A stretch of 64,000 bases of DNA from Phallusia fumigata (taxonomy: Eukaryota > Chordata > Ascidiacea > Phlebobranchia > Ascidiidae), in NCBI GenBank assembly GCA_008931825.1, contig QXVZ01029402.1:1-64000 (forward strand), written 5' to 3'. Below the pieces are notes generated by a model, which was not told the origin of the DNA, made no database searches, and saw only the letters and a program-made list of their open reading frames with translations. Shown here piece by piece: positions 37,453-48,500 of the stretch. The first letter of the stretch is position 1, and every line of letters begins with the position of its first letter. The position numbers and the translations under genes are program-made.

Positions 37453-40400
37453 TGTAGATTGCATATAAAAGTTTAACCAAAAACAAATGTCACTCTATAC
37501 GTCAGACTATCACAGAAAATAAAACTTGACAGTTACTTGATCACAGCATGACATTGACTTTTACTGTATCTGAGTGGGTTATGTCTGTGTAAATAAAAGT
37601 CTTTGCCTTGAGCAAACATAGAAAAAGGTCATCAAATAGAGTTACACAACTGTTACACAGGTAGGCTGCATGATACAACACATTATACAACAGACATGCA
37701 ATGCAACAACAATGTAAAAATTTTGCAATCATTAAAAAAACAGATATTTATTATCATGAAAAATTTCCAGGATAATAAGGACTATAGATCCAGAAAATAA
37801 GGATGTTGCAGTTTCCAAACGTTTGTAAGAAATGTTATTGGTTGCTCATATGTAAACATTGATGGTAACAACAGAAAAGTCAGGTATTTATGCCATATAT
37901 AAGAAAAAAGCATTTTCTGCTCACAATATCACTTAAACCTAAACCTAGTTTTCTTTAGATTTATTTTGAATTTGGCCAATTTAAGACCGAACACCAAGGT
38001 TTTTTTCCTTTGGAGGAGACAGTGTTTGGCGCCAAAACTATCCAACATAGCTGCATTTTAGAAGGCAATGTGTTGTGTTGTCAGTGTGTACAATGGCAGT
38101 AGCTGAACACAAGTGAAAAAACTTCCTATAGCTTTTAACTAAAAGTGTTGTTTCAATATGCAACCTTCCTAAACAGCTAATGTGGCATGTGAATTTAATA
38201 AAGTTCTTTTATAAATATTTTATTCAAAGTTTTTTAGGTTTGCCTCAGTACTGACACAAAGTCATATACAACTAATACAAATATCAAAACCCAAGGTTGA
38301 CTATGCAGCTAACTATTACGTTACTGGCCACAATATGTTGGTTGACTTTGTATCTGAAGCTTGTGGCACCTACAAATTTCAGATGTCTGTTCCACTAAGA
38401 AAATTCTCTTTTGCAAACTTGTTTTTACTTGGTTACATGGGTACGAGGGAATAACACACACCCATCAAAATGTGTTGATAAATAATGCAAACAAACAGTG
38501 AAGGTATGACCAACTTTACGGCAAATTTAATAAAACTTTGAAAAACAAATGCAATATATATTTAAAAACATCCTAAACATGATGATGACATATTGGTCCA
38601 GGATGGTAAAAATAACTGTATCAATGCTTTAAGAAACTAAAGAGATTCTGCTATGTTTGTTTCTATTATGCCTGGCAGTTCAAATAATGCAACAATTTTG
38701 TTATCTAACAAGCACATTTTTTGGCAAAATAGTTCCAAGCCTCTTTGTAATAACACGCTGTGTCGTTCGCATCCATTCCGCAGGCTACACGCGGTTTTCA
38801 CTTTTGAACACAAAATGGCGGCCCAATTTTGCAGTTTTGATTTCTATGACTCTTGTACGGTGGCCAACAAGCAAGGATGGCAGTACGGTACGCGGAAAAA
38901 TCATCAAAAGGTACAATACGGTGGTACGGTACGCTCTTTGCAACGAGGTACGTGGTACTTGATACTTGGTACGCACATCCTAAAACGTACCGTACCCATA
39001 GGCGCCGGCAGAAAATTTTCCAATAGGGGCAAATCTTAACAGATACATTTTTTGCGAGATCTTTTTTATAGCAGATGTATAATTAATAAATGCATTTTTT
39101 GAAACTTGCCTCTACGTGCCGGAGCCTACGACCGCACCGTACTGACACCCTTGCCCACAATTGCTCTAGCTATTTCCAACGGTAAATCTGGGAAAAACCT
39201 AAAGAGAGGCAAAAATACTGTTTTTAACGCATTTTCGGATATTCCATACAGTTAGAACTAACACTGCTGTTAAAAACAACAACAAGTCCCAATGCGTAGA
39301 ATGTGAACTATGTCCAAGCCCAGGCAAAAAACGCAGGAAGGAGCTGTCCCGAAACGAAGTCACGTACCAAAGTTCGTAGGCACAAAAATGTTTAGTTTTA
39401 ATAAGAAATAAGAATGACAACACTTTCTCTCTGTAAGACATTCTCAAACGATCAAGTGTGGGATATTGATCATTTTGTTGTGTTTGTCGAACTAACGTGA
39501 TGGCAAGTGAACACCTCCAACATTTATTACCTCGCAGCTGTATGCAACATGCTGTCACCACGTGTTTCTTAACTGTTGGTCGCTGACAGTAGTACATACC
39601 TGTGGGCTTTTATTATCACAAACGAGATAGTATAACCAACTAAGATACCTCAGCTCACCTTACTTAGGCCTACTTCGTTAATGCAAGTCACTGTACATGC
39701 AATCGTCACAAGCGGAGAATACAAGACTAAGATCCAGCAAAAACCTGATCGGTCGCTATAATACAAACCCAGTGTATTGGCTGATGATCAGTGCGTGTCT
39801 GACATGAACTTATGACTTACGCTTACCGGCACAGATTTACGACACGGTATCACGTTCGAATAACTACCTCACAACCAACAATTAGGTCAATCGCGTTACA
39901 ACTCCCAGACATTTTTCCTCATGCCCTAAGATTTTTTTATTACTTCATTTGTTCTATTACCTTTTTTACGCCAATCATGCCTTTGGTACAAATAACTCTC
40001 GGAAACGCCTGTGTCACCTTCGTACACCTTATCATGCATGTCGTACAGGTTGAATCAAACGTTATCGAGTTTTGCAATCGGGAGCGACCCGGGAGTTAAC
40101 CAAACCAAACAAAATTATTGTCGCAAGGCTTTTCGTTTCAAAGGCCTATAAAGCTCTTAATCTTTGAATCATAGCGGTGCGGTAAACACTTTTTCCTCCC
40201 TAAAGTAATAGCAGTTGGAGGATGAAGTTAAGTCTCCATAGCTTTACAATCTCATCAAAATAATTTAATGACTCTTCACGCAATTTTTCCATAAAGTTAT
40301 GACAAAACAAAACGCTGCTATTTTAAAGTAGGCCTACCTTGTCAAAATACAAGCCACTTTATCGATCAACAAACAACTAATTATTGGAACAATTTTCACA

Positions 40401-40746
40401 TTTGTTTTCTGAAAGCAGAAAACGAACCACTGATTGCATTGTCACTTAATATGTTATTTATACCGTGTGGGGTAAATGTTGAATAACCGTGTACAGGGCA
40501 GATTGGTTGCACTTTTTAAATCCTTCCATTATTGTACAATTACCCTCGCATAGCTTGGTAAAAAAAAACAATCTTTATCTGAAAACCGTTGTTGGAATTG
40601 TCTGCAAAGAAAACGCGTAAATTGTCAAAAACAAAATATTACCAACACCAAAACGCTCTTTTTATTTTGCACCGTTAAACTGTACGACTAAACAGATTCC
40701 CAAGATAACTGTCTCCACACATTGCTGTGAGAATTGTCCAATAGCC
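37453..40746. other. Intergenic DNA between AS3MT-2 and the nested transposon
   Basis: No gene recognised; open frames up to 132 codons lack domains, splice support or family resemblance. A GGTACG-rich repeat lies at 38876-39001. Confidence 0.5.
38876..39001. repeat. GGTACG-rich repeat, inverted relative to 3100-3160
   Basis: Repeated TACGGTACG and GGTACG units with GCAACGAGGTACGTGGTAC. The reverse complement of 3100-3160 shows the same order (GGCAGTACGGTACG then TAACGAGGTACGGGGTA), so both belong to one dispersed family. Confidence 0.6.
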
Positions 40747-40960
40747 TTAAGCGGGATTCACACCAGACGCAGTTAATGCTTACGGCTGGCGATGTGTAGC
40801 GGCTGCGGTTGTGCGCGGATTTTCCGCGCGACGCTTGAAGCAGAGGGCTTCACACCAGCAGTGCGGTTGTGGCAACGCGGTGGCAAGTCATTTTTATTGG
40901 CAAGAAAATTAAGTCCATGTGCTTGCCAATTTGTGTGTCTCTTCGTCGATAAATCGTTAA

Positions 40961-42025
40961 TAGGGAATTTAAGTTGAATCCGGTTAATCGCATAGCCAAT
41001 TTGCCAAGCGTTTTTATGCGATTAACCGGAATGTGCGATTATCCGGAATCACTATAAATAGCACAAGTTGTCAACAGAGGTGCTAATTAACACGTTTCTC
41101 GGCTAAAGTAACGTTGCTATGGCGCTCATATATGGCAACAGAGATGTATTCTCTGTAAACTGTACAACATGTGCCCGCCACACCACCACTTCCAGCATGA
41201 AATAACTTTTTTTCCAAACCCAGGTCAAAGTTCACGCCACAACGCAGAACGTGACGTCAAATTTTCTAACCGCCGTGCATTAGGTCACGTGTGTGTGTCG
41301 AGAAAGGTTGGAAATGCAAACATATTCCCTGCACGCAAATTTGTGACAATAACGTTATAATTTTAACTTTACGGCGTCTACATTTTCTAAACTCACAAAA
41401 ATTTCTCCAGTCAAGAACTGCTACTTGATTAGACCCAACCGCCAAGTTGGCCGAGTGCTTTGCGCGACTGCCTTGTGCACACAAGGTTGTGGGTTCTAAT
41501 CCCATCTCGGTCACTTGTGTTTCCCTGAACAAAAAACTTAAGCGGCATATTGCTCCAAACCAGAGGAACCCGATAGGTTGACCCAACTTTCAAAAATCGA
41601 AAAATCAAATCAAAAATGAACTAACGGAACTGCAATGAGGCAGATAGCTCGACGGCGGACTCATGATGAGAATAACGCATTCAGGCGTTGCTCCGCCCCG
41701 AAGGATAAAAATGAAACAAACAAACAAACCAAAACAAGCTAAGAACGTGGCTGTCTTGAAAGCAATAGCATCGTATCTTCTTTCGTAGTTTGTGCCTCGC
41801 ATATTTTAAGAGAAACATCGGACTGTACGTGCGACTTTCGCATGCAACCCACGTTCCGGTTTATTGAATAAATCGTTTGAAATTTATTCCATTACCCGGA
41901 TTATGCAACTAAGCGTTATGCGATTAAACGGAGTATTTTCTTAACAAGTAATAGGCTACGGTTTGGGATTCACGATTCCTATGCAATAAAACGGATTATG
42001 CGATTAACGGGATTCGTCTGCACTA
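40961..42025 (+). mobile_element. pogo/Tigger-like element nested in the Harbinger-like element
   Basis: Opposing ends with GAATCCGGTTAATCGCATA and TATGCGATTAACGGGATTC, repeated GATTA/CCGGA motifs inside each end, and TA at both borders, as for pogo/Tigger elements. The exact termini are approximate because the left end is diverged. A SINE lies inside. Confidence 0.7.
41440..41736 (+). mobile_element. tRNA-derived SINE
   Basis: A type-II tRNA-like head carries an A box TGGCCGAGTGC (41448-41458) and a B box GGTTCTAATCC (41492-41502) at normal spacing. About 190 bp of unrelated body follows, then an A-rich tail with AAAC repeats. The head does not fold into a complete modern tRNA, so it is a SINE and not a tRNA gene. 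It sits inside the pogo-like element and is the youngest of three nested insertions. Confidence 0.85.
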
Positions 42026-42383
42026 CTGTGACACAAAGCACAAATTTGACATAAATTTAGTAACAAGACAATTTGCACAATTGCCATCAAAATTTCATCA
42101 ACTTTCTTTTCCAAATTTCTATTAAACATTCATAAAACTATCAATCTACAAACAAAACTACCAGAAAGTAATCACAACAAGCCGAATAACCTACAAAAAC
42201 AAAGTTCTTCGCCCAACAAGCACTGCGGCTGAAGAAAAATTTAAATCAGATTTAATTCTGCCGTCAACCGAGAAAATCACGCCGTCTCCGCACGACGCCG
42301 GCTGGTGTGAATGCCCCGCCGCTTGCCGCGAGATCAAAAACCGCACCGCCACCTTAACCGCGTCCGGTGTGAATCCCTCTTTA

Positions 42384-45158
42384 CGGAGGCCAAACTACAG
42401 AACGACACGATTCATATCAATTAGGCCCTCGTGTCCCCGGACCAGCCCTCCAATTTGACGAGAGCGACGGACGAAATAAAACCAGCCCCAGTAAATTTGC
42501 GATGCGCACTGTGCATTGGGCAGACCTGTGATTTTTTAGAGTACAAAACTGTCTTCCACGAAATGTGTCCATAAACCCTTTTTAAACATAGGCTAAGTAA
42601 GGGTAATTAATTGTCTTCGGCAAGCCGCAATTAAAATTCGTGCTGACATGTGACGCAAATTACTGCTCACGAAGTCCCCTCAATCAAATTTCTATAATTT
42701 TGCGCCAACGAGCCGTTTCACACAAAACGACTATAACACCAAAAGTACCTCAGTCAGTAGCAGTTAAGTCGTTTTCTTTTCATAATATCCCGCGTTGTCA
42801 AGTTAAATATATTAACTGCCCATGTGATGTGGGTTCCTGGCAAAATTTTTATTCGTTGGTTGATTGTTTTCGCTTTCTATTTTAAAAGGATAATAAACAA
42901 AAAACATGAAGTAAAAGGTTGGGTGGGGTAATGGGCTTGAAACAAACGGTAACAAAACTACACAGCAAATAAAGTATTCACATTTTATAGTACGTGTCGG
43001 GCTTTTCTAAACAGCAGCCCAGATCAAAGGGGTGAGGGCAAGTCACCATTTTTTTCCACTCAGGATACTTACATCTTCGTGAATGCGATAAACAACCTGT
43101 AATACGAGTACGTTTGTATGGATTTAGTTTACTGATGTCATTTGGCTGACTTAGGGTCTCGATTTTCTCAACTGTGACCTACGCCTTTCTTGGTGTAATC
43201 TAAACCTTCAAACTGTTTTATAAACATTTGTTTTAATTGCCTAGAGATTGGGAGGAAAGGTTTTATTGATCGGCTTCCATTATGGTGACTGTGAGACGGA
43301 TGTAGAATATGTTCTATATATGTTGTAACTTGAATACGCCTTGCAATTAAGTCAAGTCAACTCAGGTTTATTTGCATTGTCACTTCATCAATTCCTCATC
43401 ATTAAAAGGTTTTATAAAACAGCAAGGACACCGAAAAAACCATTGGTTATCGAGTCAAGCTGACGGGATGCAGCCGGCTGCATAGAACGGTGGTCTAACC
43501 CGCAGGTTCTGCTGGCCAAATGAAACCCGCCTAAACAGAAACACCAGCGCAGGTCCTCGGAACGTTTACTGTGATCCGGTAGGCAGACCCTCCTCTGCAT
43601 TAGTAAGATCGATGTCGGAGATCTCAGAAGGTGATTCGCTTTGGAGGGTGCTGCACGATCCTTATCCCGATTGGCTGATCTGAAAGTCAAATCCTACGGC
43701 AGTTTTTTGTTCTTTTGTTAGACTGATTACAGCCCACAATACTTTTAATCCAATGGAAACAAATGAAGTGTCTGTAACGGTGGTTATTTCCATGTTGGTT
43801 TAGATCAAGATTACACACGTTGTGTAGTTTTTTGTTGCATTGCTGCTATTCTATGTTTTAGCTGTAAATATCCGTCCAAACCGTTCTCGAATATGTTTGA
43901 ATAAGGTATAAATAAACAACTGGCTTCTAATGTGCTGTAAACTAGATAAAACTCGGAACGATACAGTTACCCAAAAATACAAGATGTTATTTTATTTGCG
44001 AACTGTCTGAAAAACTACAAAACGGAACTTGTTTGCAACTTATTTACATTTTAACAATCAAAGATTCTTGTTTACAGATTGCATTGAAAAAGTCGATAAA
44101 TACTGGAGAAAACATTTATAATTATTCCTAACTTACATAACTTTTAAAAGCGTCATAAACAATATTTCTGGCAATGAACTGTTACTAAGACATGCACAAA
44201 GAGTGAAAATGTGTATTTTAGGAATTAATTACAATTAAATATGACCACATTTTTACAGCAGTTAGATGCTACTAGTTTATTCAGAATATTTACATCACGC
44301 AATTACCATTATAATCACACAAAAAACAAAAGTTATTATTGTTGGTTCTGATGGGTAAATCTCTATCAAACCGGGAAAAAAGTACGATAGATATGTGTGG
44401 TTCACACCATTACAAAATTGTTATGTCTACTGGTAAAATATACATGTTTTAGTCAACAACACAGTTAAATATGTGGAACAGCACTGGAACTCACAAGGAT
44501 AAGGGAAGATCAATCAACAGTTTTCGGCAAAGTTGATGTTAGAATAAAACCAAGTACGTCATGTGCAAAAAAATGAAGTACATTTAGCTGGACTTACATA
44601 GCTGCTATCAATCTGTTAAACAGTACATGGTGTTGAGTAGTTTTGGAAAGTTGATAGTACGGTAAGTGGGTTTAAAAACTAAAAAAAAGGAAACAGTATT
44701 CAACCGAACACCAACAAACATCATTATGGAACTGTAGATGTGCAAGTAAAAATGTTTTTTTAAAACACTTTACAATTTGCTTGAAAATATATTAAGATTT
44801 GAAAAAAACTGTGTGACAGTACAATACCAGTTAATAAACAATTGTAAAATGTTTGTGTAAAACAGCTTGTGGCTTTCTAAACATTTAAAGTTACAATAAA
44901 AGTGGTGTGTATTAAATGTTATAAACCCTGCAAGAAAGTGACATTTGTGTATGTGGTAAAACGGCAAGATTTTGCTGATGGGGTACTATTGAGGTTTGCC
45001 TTAAATGGCAGTATGCATGACTTGAAGTTCAATTCTACGCAAATAGCGATATCATTCGTTATTTTTAACCTTCAATTGATTAGTTGGTATCCTGAATGAA
45101 AATAAAATTTTGATCAAATGCCACATATCCAACTGTTTCCAATAACAATTATTTGGAT
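42384..45158. other. Intergenic DNA between the nested transposon and AS3MT-3
   Basis: No gene recognised apart from a possible retroposon at 43350-43690. The rest is AT-rich without a clear repeat structure. Confidence 0.5.
43350..43690 (-). mobile_element. Possible retroposon 3' end with TTGACTTGAC tail
   Basis: A sharply bounded G+C-rich block in AT-rich surroundings. On the minus strand it ends with AATAAACC and then GAGTTGACTTGACTTAATT, a short-repeat tail like those of CR1/L2-type LINEs and their SINEs. The 92-codon frame inside has no recognisable domain. The family cannot be named from one copy. Confidence 0.4.
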
Positions 45159-45388
45159 CAGTGGTTCTCAACCTTTTTTGATGCCCCCTTTTCTTATTGT
45201 GGAACTTTTCATTCCTTCCCTATTCAACAAGAAGTGATATAATGTAATATTAAAAGATTTAAAACCACTGATATACCTGAAAAGAAATACTACACTTATT
45301 ATGAATAACTTAACTATCGAGTAGAAATTCCCTTTAACTCATAAAATTCCTCCCTGGAGAGGAATTCCTCCCTGGTTGGGAACCACTG
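45159..45388 (-). mobile_element. hAT MITE, same family as 7633-7864, inverted
   Basis: Ends CAGTGGTTCTCAACC and GGTTGGGAACCACTG; flanks ATTTGGAT and AGTTGGAT match at 7 of 8 bases. The interior matches the UQCRFS1-intron copy in reverse. Lies 200 bases beyond the AS3MT-3 stop, so it may be in its 3' UTR. Confidence 0.9.
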
Positions 45389-45590
45389 AGTTGGATTGTG
45401 TGACCAATTTCCAAAACAATATCTGGAGCAACTCGCCACCAGGGAAGCTAAACTGGTCGATAAGTATGTACATAGAGATTACATAACAATGCCCCAAAAC
45501 AGCACATGTAATTAAACTGTTAAGTTGGTTGTATAAATATTGTGTTAGTAGGAAGGGGGCCTTGCTACTCTATGATTTGGCAAGTCACAT

Positions 45591-48500
45591 CTAACAGCAT
45601 TTGGATCCACAGCAATCAGCACCATTGCTAAACTTCTTTGGATCAGTATTGGCTAAAATCTCAAAAGGGTCCTCCTCTGTTATCTGTCAAAACAATTATA
45701 CTCTGTTGCAATTTCAAGCATGTCCAAAGTGTCTCTTGACATCTTGAGGGCAGCAATTCAAGTACAAAAAAACTTTTTGCTTAAAAACTATTACCTCAGC
45801 ATTACACTTTTAGCACAAATCCCAAGACTATTTAGTAAAAATGAATAATGCTGGTGATGCGCTAAACAGGTCTAAGCCAAAGTCCGATATTCTGACAAAT
45901 TCACATATGGCACAATCTAGAAGTATCTTCTCGTTTGATGCAAGATTTTTAAACTGGGAATGTTGTCAAACATGGAATGCATTAAAAATTGCCAATGGGT
46001 AACAATTTGTTTGCATTTAATCAGGTCTGCTGTCTTGTTTTTTTTAAGTTGCAACACTCAGCAATTAGTTGTTTTTTGTTTGAGAATCCTATTAAAATTA
46101 TTTGCACATTCAATACTTTTCTTACCTCGGGGGCTGTAGCACAGCATGGTGCTTTTTTGTACAAGAACTCATCGTTGAACCGCGAGTTTCGCAGAATAGC
46201 AAGTGTACCTCCATTGACAGTTACAGGTTGGCCTTCAGGAAAGATTGTATTTCGATCCAACTGTTGCAAGATACAATGTAATTTCACTACAGCGCTTCCC
46301 AACTGGTGGTGGGCCATGAAGCACTTTTACATGCTAAAGTTTAAAGGTTTCATAAACTTTCTTACTGTAAGGCCCATGAAGATCAAAAACGTTCAAGTCA
46401 CAAACAAAGCTTTATTTGAAAAATTGTGATCTCACAAATGTTTTGGTGAAAGTTTCAAGAACTTGCATGATTAAACAAGTTAAGCTAAAATTTGAGTTAA
46501 TTTCGTACACCTCCCGATATAATTGACTGTTGATTCTTTTCTCATTGATCTTTATGCAATAACTTATAGTGGAAATGGCAAACAAATGGTCCTTAAAATT
46601 AGCCGCAAGCTGAAAAGGGTTGGGAACCACTGCTTTACTACATAATGTAGGTCAAAAACTGCAACCCTGTGCACATGGTCATGTGATTATTACAACAACC
46701 TTCAGTTTTAACGGTTGGTTAACGAAATTTGACATAAACACCTAAACAAATGGATGTTGAGTGCAATCAAGTGTTCACATCACAATTAGGTAAATTAGGC
46801 TTTGTTTGTTTTAATACATGTTTTTGTAGCACAAACAAAGTGTAGATAATTAGAGCAGGAAAAATCATCTTCCATGTTTTCTATTATGTGTGGAAGTTTA
46901 TGTAACCACTAGTGGGGGCCAGCAGGAATACCATAATTTTTCCTGTCATGTGTCTTTAGTAAACATATTTTGGTTACCACTATACAATCACTGATTTTTA
47001 CCAGTGAAACAATAGACCAGCAGCACTAAGTAAACAACAGTTAAGAGGTGTGAAGCAGTAGCCCAACTAGGTATAAAACTGTCAATCATTACTTTCGCAT
47101 TGGTTTGTTTTGCATTCAGAGCAGATCAGTGGCGTTGAATAGAACAGCTATTAATTTTAGGGGCTGTAAGGTTAACTGCAAAGTAGATTCAGTTAAACTA
47201 ATTAACAACCAAAAAAGCTCCATTTCTAAAACTGTTTTAAATTTCAACTGTATTTTTGTTTTAAACTGGAAGGGTGGTTTTCAACACATTGCAATTTCAC
47301 ATACACTACAACCCAATTTAATAAATGTAAAAGTATATATTTACTACATTATTTCACACACTTTTTATGGCATGATGTTTTCTGCATGCAAGAACACACA
47401 GGTCCCCAAACATGCAAAGTTGTTAATTTCCAGATACATTTGTTTGATTTATTAAAAGAGTTGTTTTTAACATTAACCTAACAAAACAGAATGACCCACC
47501 CAATCAACAAAATTTCGACAGCTAGCAGGACAACTGCAAGGGCTATAGGGTTAAACACAGCAATTAATGTTTTCCCAAAGGATGTTCTACAAATTGTACA
47601 AGTTTTATCCAGTGGCAAAAAAACAAAAATAGAACCTTATGTCATCAACTTTAAAAATAGCAGTTTATTGGCCAACCAAGGGATGAACTCAATTCAGCAT
47701 TGTTTGTGCTAAGCTTAGAAAAAAGGCTATTTATCATGTGGAAAAATTTAAAGAATTTTGGATCACTTTTTTTGCCAAAACTGTCCAGTTGAAGATAGAA
47801 GTACACAAAACTCCAGTATTATCACATCAATACTACATGATAGAAATTTTGGTAAAAAAATCTAATTCCAGGATTTTATGATTTGGATTTTCCAGGATTT
47901 TAACCACATGTAGTATGTATAGGTACATTAACTACGGTCTACCTTTAATTCCATTTCACATCCAGTTACAGAACCATTGTAAACAACTTGACTTATTTCA
48001 CGGTTTGCATCCTGAGGAATTTTGAAAAGTCGATACACAACAGATGCAAATTTGGCATCACCTAAATTCAATAAATAAGCCTGTATTGTCCCTAAAGCAA
48101 GTTAATTTTAGGGCAAAGCTTTTAAAAACCGTTTTAAACTAGTCAAGTAGATTTTTTTTCTTTAATGGCTTGGCAAGTCCAATCCATTAGATTGACACAT
48201 GACATAGTGAAGGGCAAAATGATAGTTTGGCAAACAAAATACTACCCACTATTACAAACAAAACAAGATGAAGGCCAAGGACTTTTTACATCACCGCCAT
48301 GATACATTTGTATATTTATAGGAACAGCCTTGATTGATAAGACAGAATCATTTTTTTATTTTACCTACCGACAACTTCTTTAAGATCAGGCTTTGTGATT
48401 TCCAACTTGCTGCAAGTCACCACACGAGGAACCTCAAAACCAATTTCTTTGGCCAAGTTGTAGAGTGTCTTCCAGTGCAACGCTCCACTAACACATTCTC

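Larger units (their letters stand above)
40750..42380 (+). mobile_element. PIF/Harbinger-like element, host of a nested insertion
   Basis: Ends AGCGGGATTCACACC (40750) and GGTGTGAATCCCTCT (42380) are inverted repeats that continue into GACGC..GTTAA. Both are flanked by TTA (40747-40749; 42381-42383), the 3-bp target duplication typical of PIF/Harbinger. Its own sequence is G+C-rich (GCGGCTGCGGTTG, CGCCGGCTGGTGTG). The centre is occupied by another element at about 40961-42025. No transposase frame is visible. Confidence 0.8.

Noticed and set aside
38653-39039. 128-codon plus-strand frame
   Set aside because: Crosses the GGTACG repeat and has no domain or codon-level support.
39199-39597. 132-codon minus-strand frame
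   Set aside because: No domain, no splice context, and composition like surrounding intergenic DNA.
41440-41515. tRNA gene
   Set aside because: A and B boxes are present, but the B box has T where a purine is expected, the acceptor stem does not close and the sequence runs into a body with an A-rich tail, so it is a SINE head.
43412-43690. 92-codon open frame on the minus strand
   Set aside because: Explained by the G+C-rich block lowering stop-codon frequency; no recognisable protein features.
43882-43908. Sequence TTTGAATAAG followed by GT, like the 3' half of the Ciona spliced leader
   Set aside because: Only the last ten bases match and the upstream six mostly do not. No Sm-binding site or SL RNA-like fold is visible nearby and it is a single copy, so chance is the better explanation.
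45989-46429. 146-codon plus-strand frame
   Set aside because: It is antisense to AS3MT-3 exon 7 and runs into a hAT MITE; no independent support.
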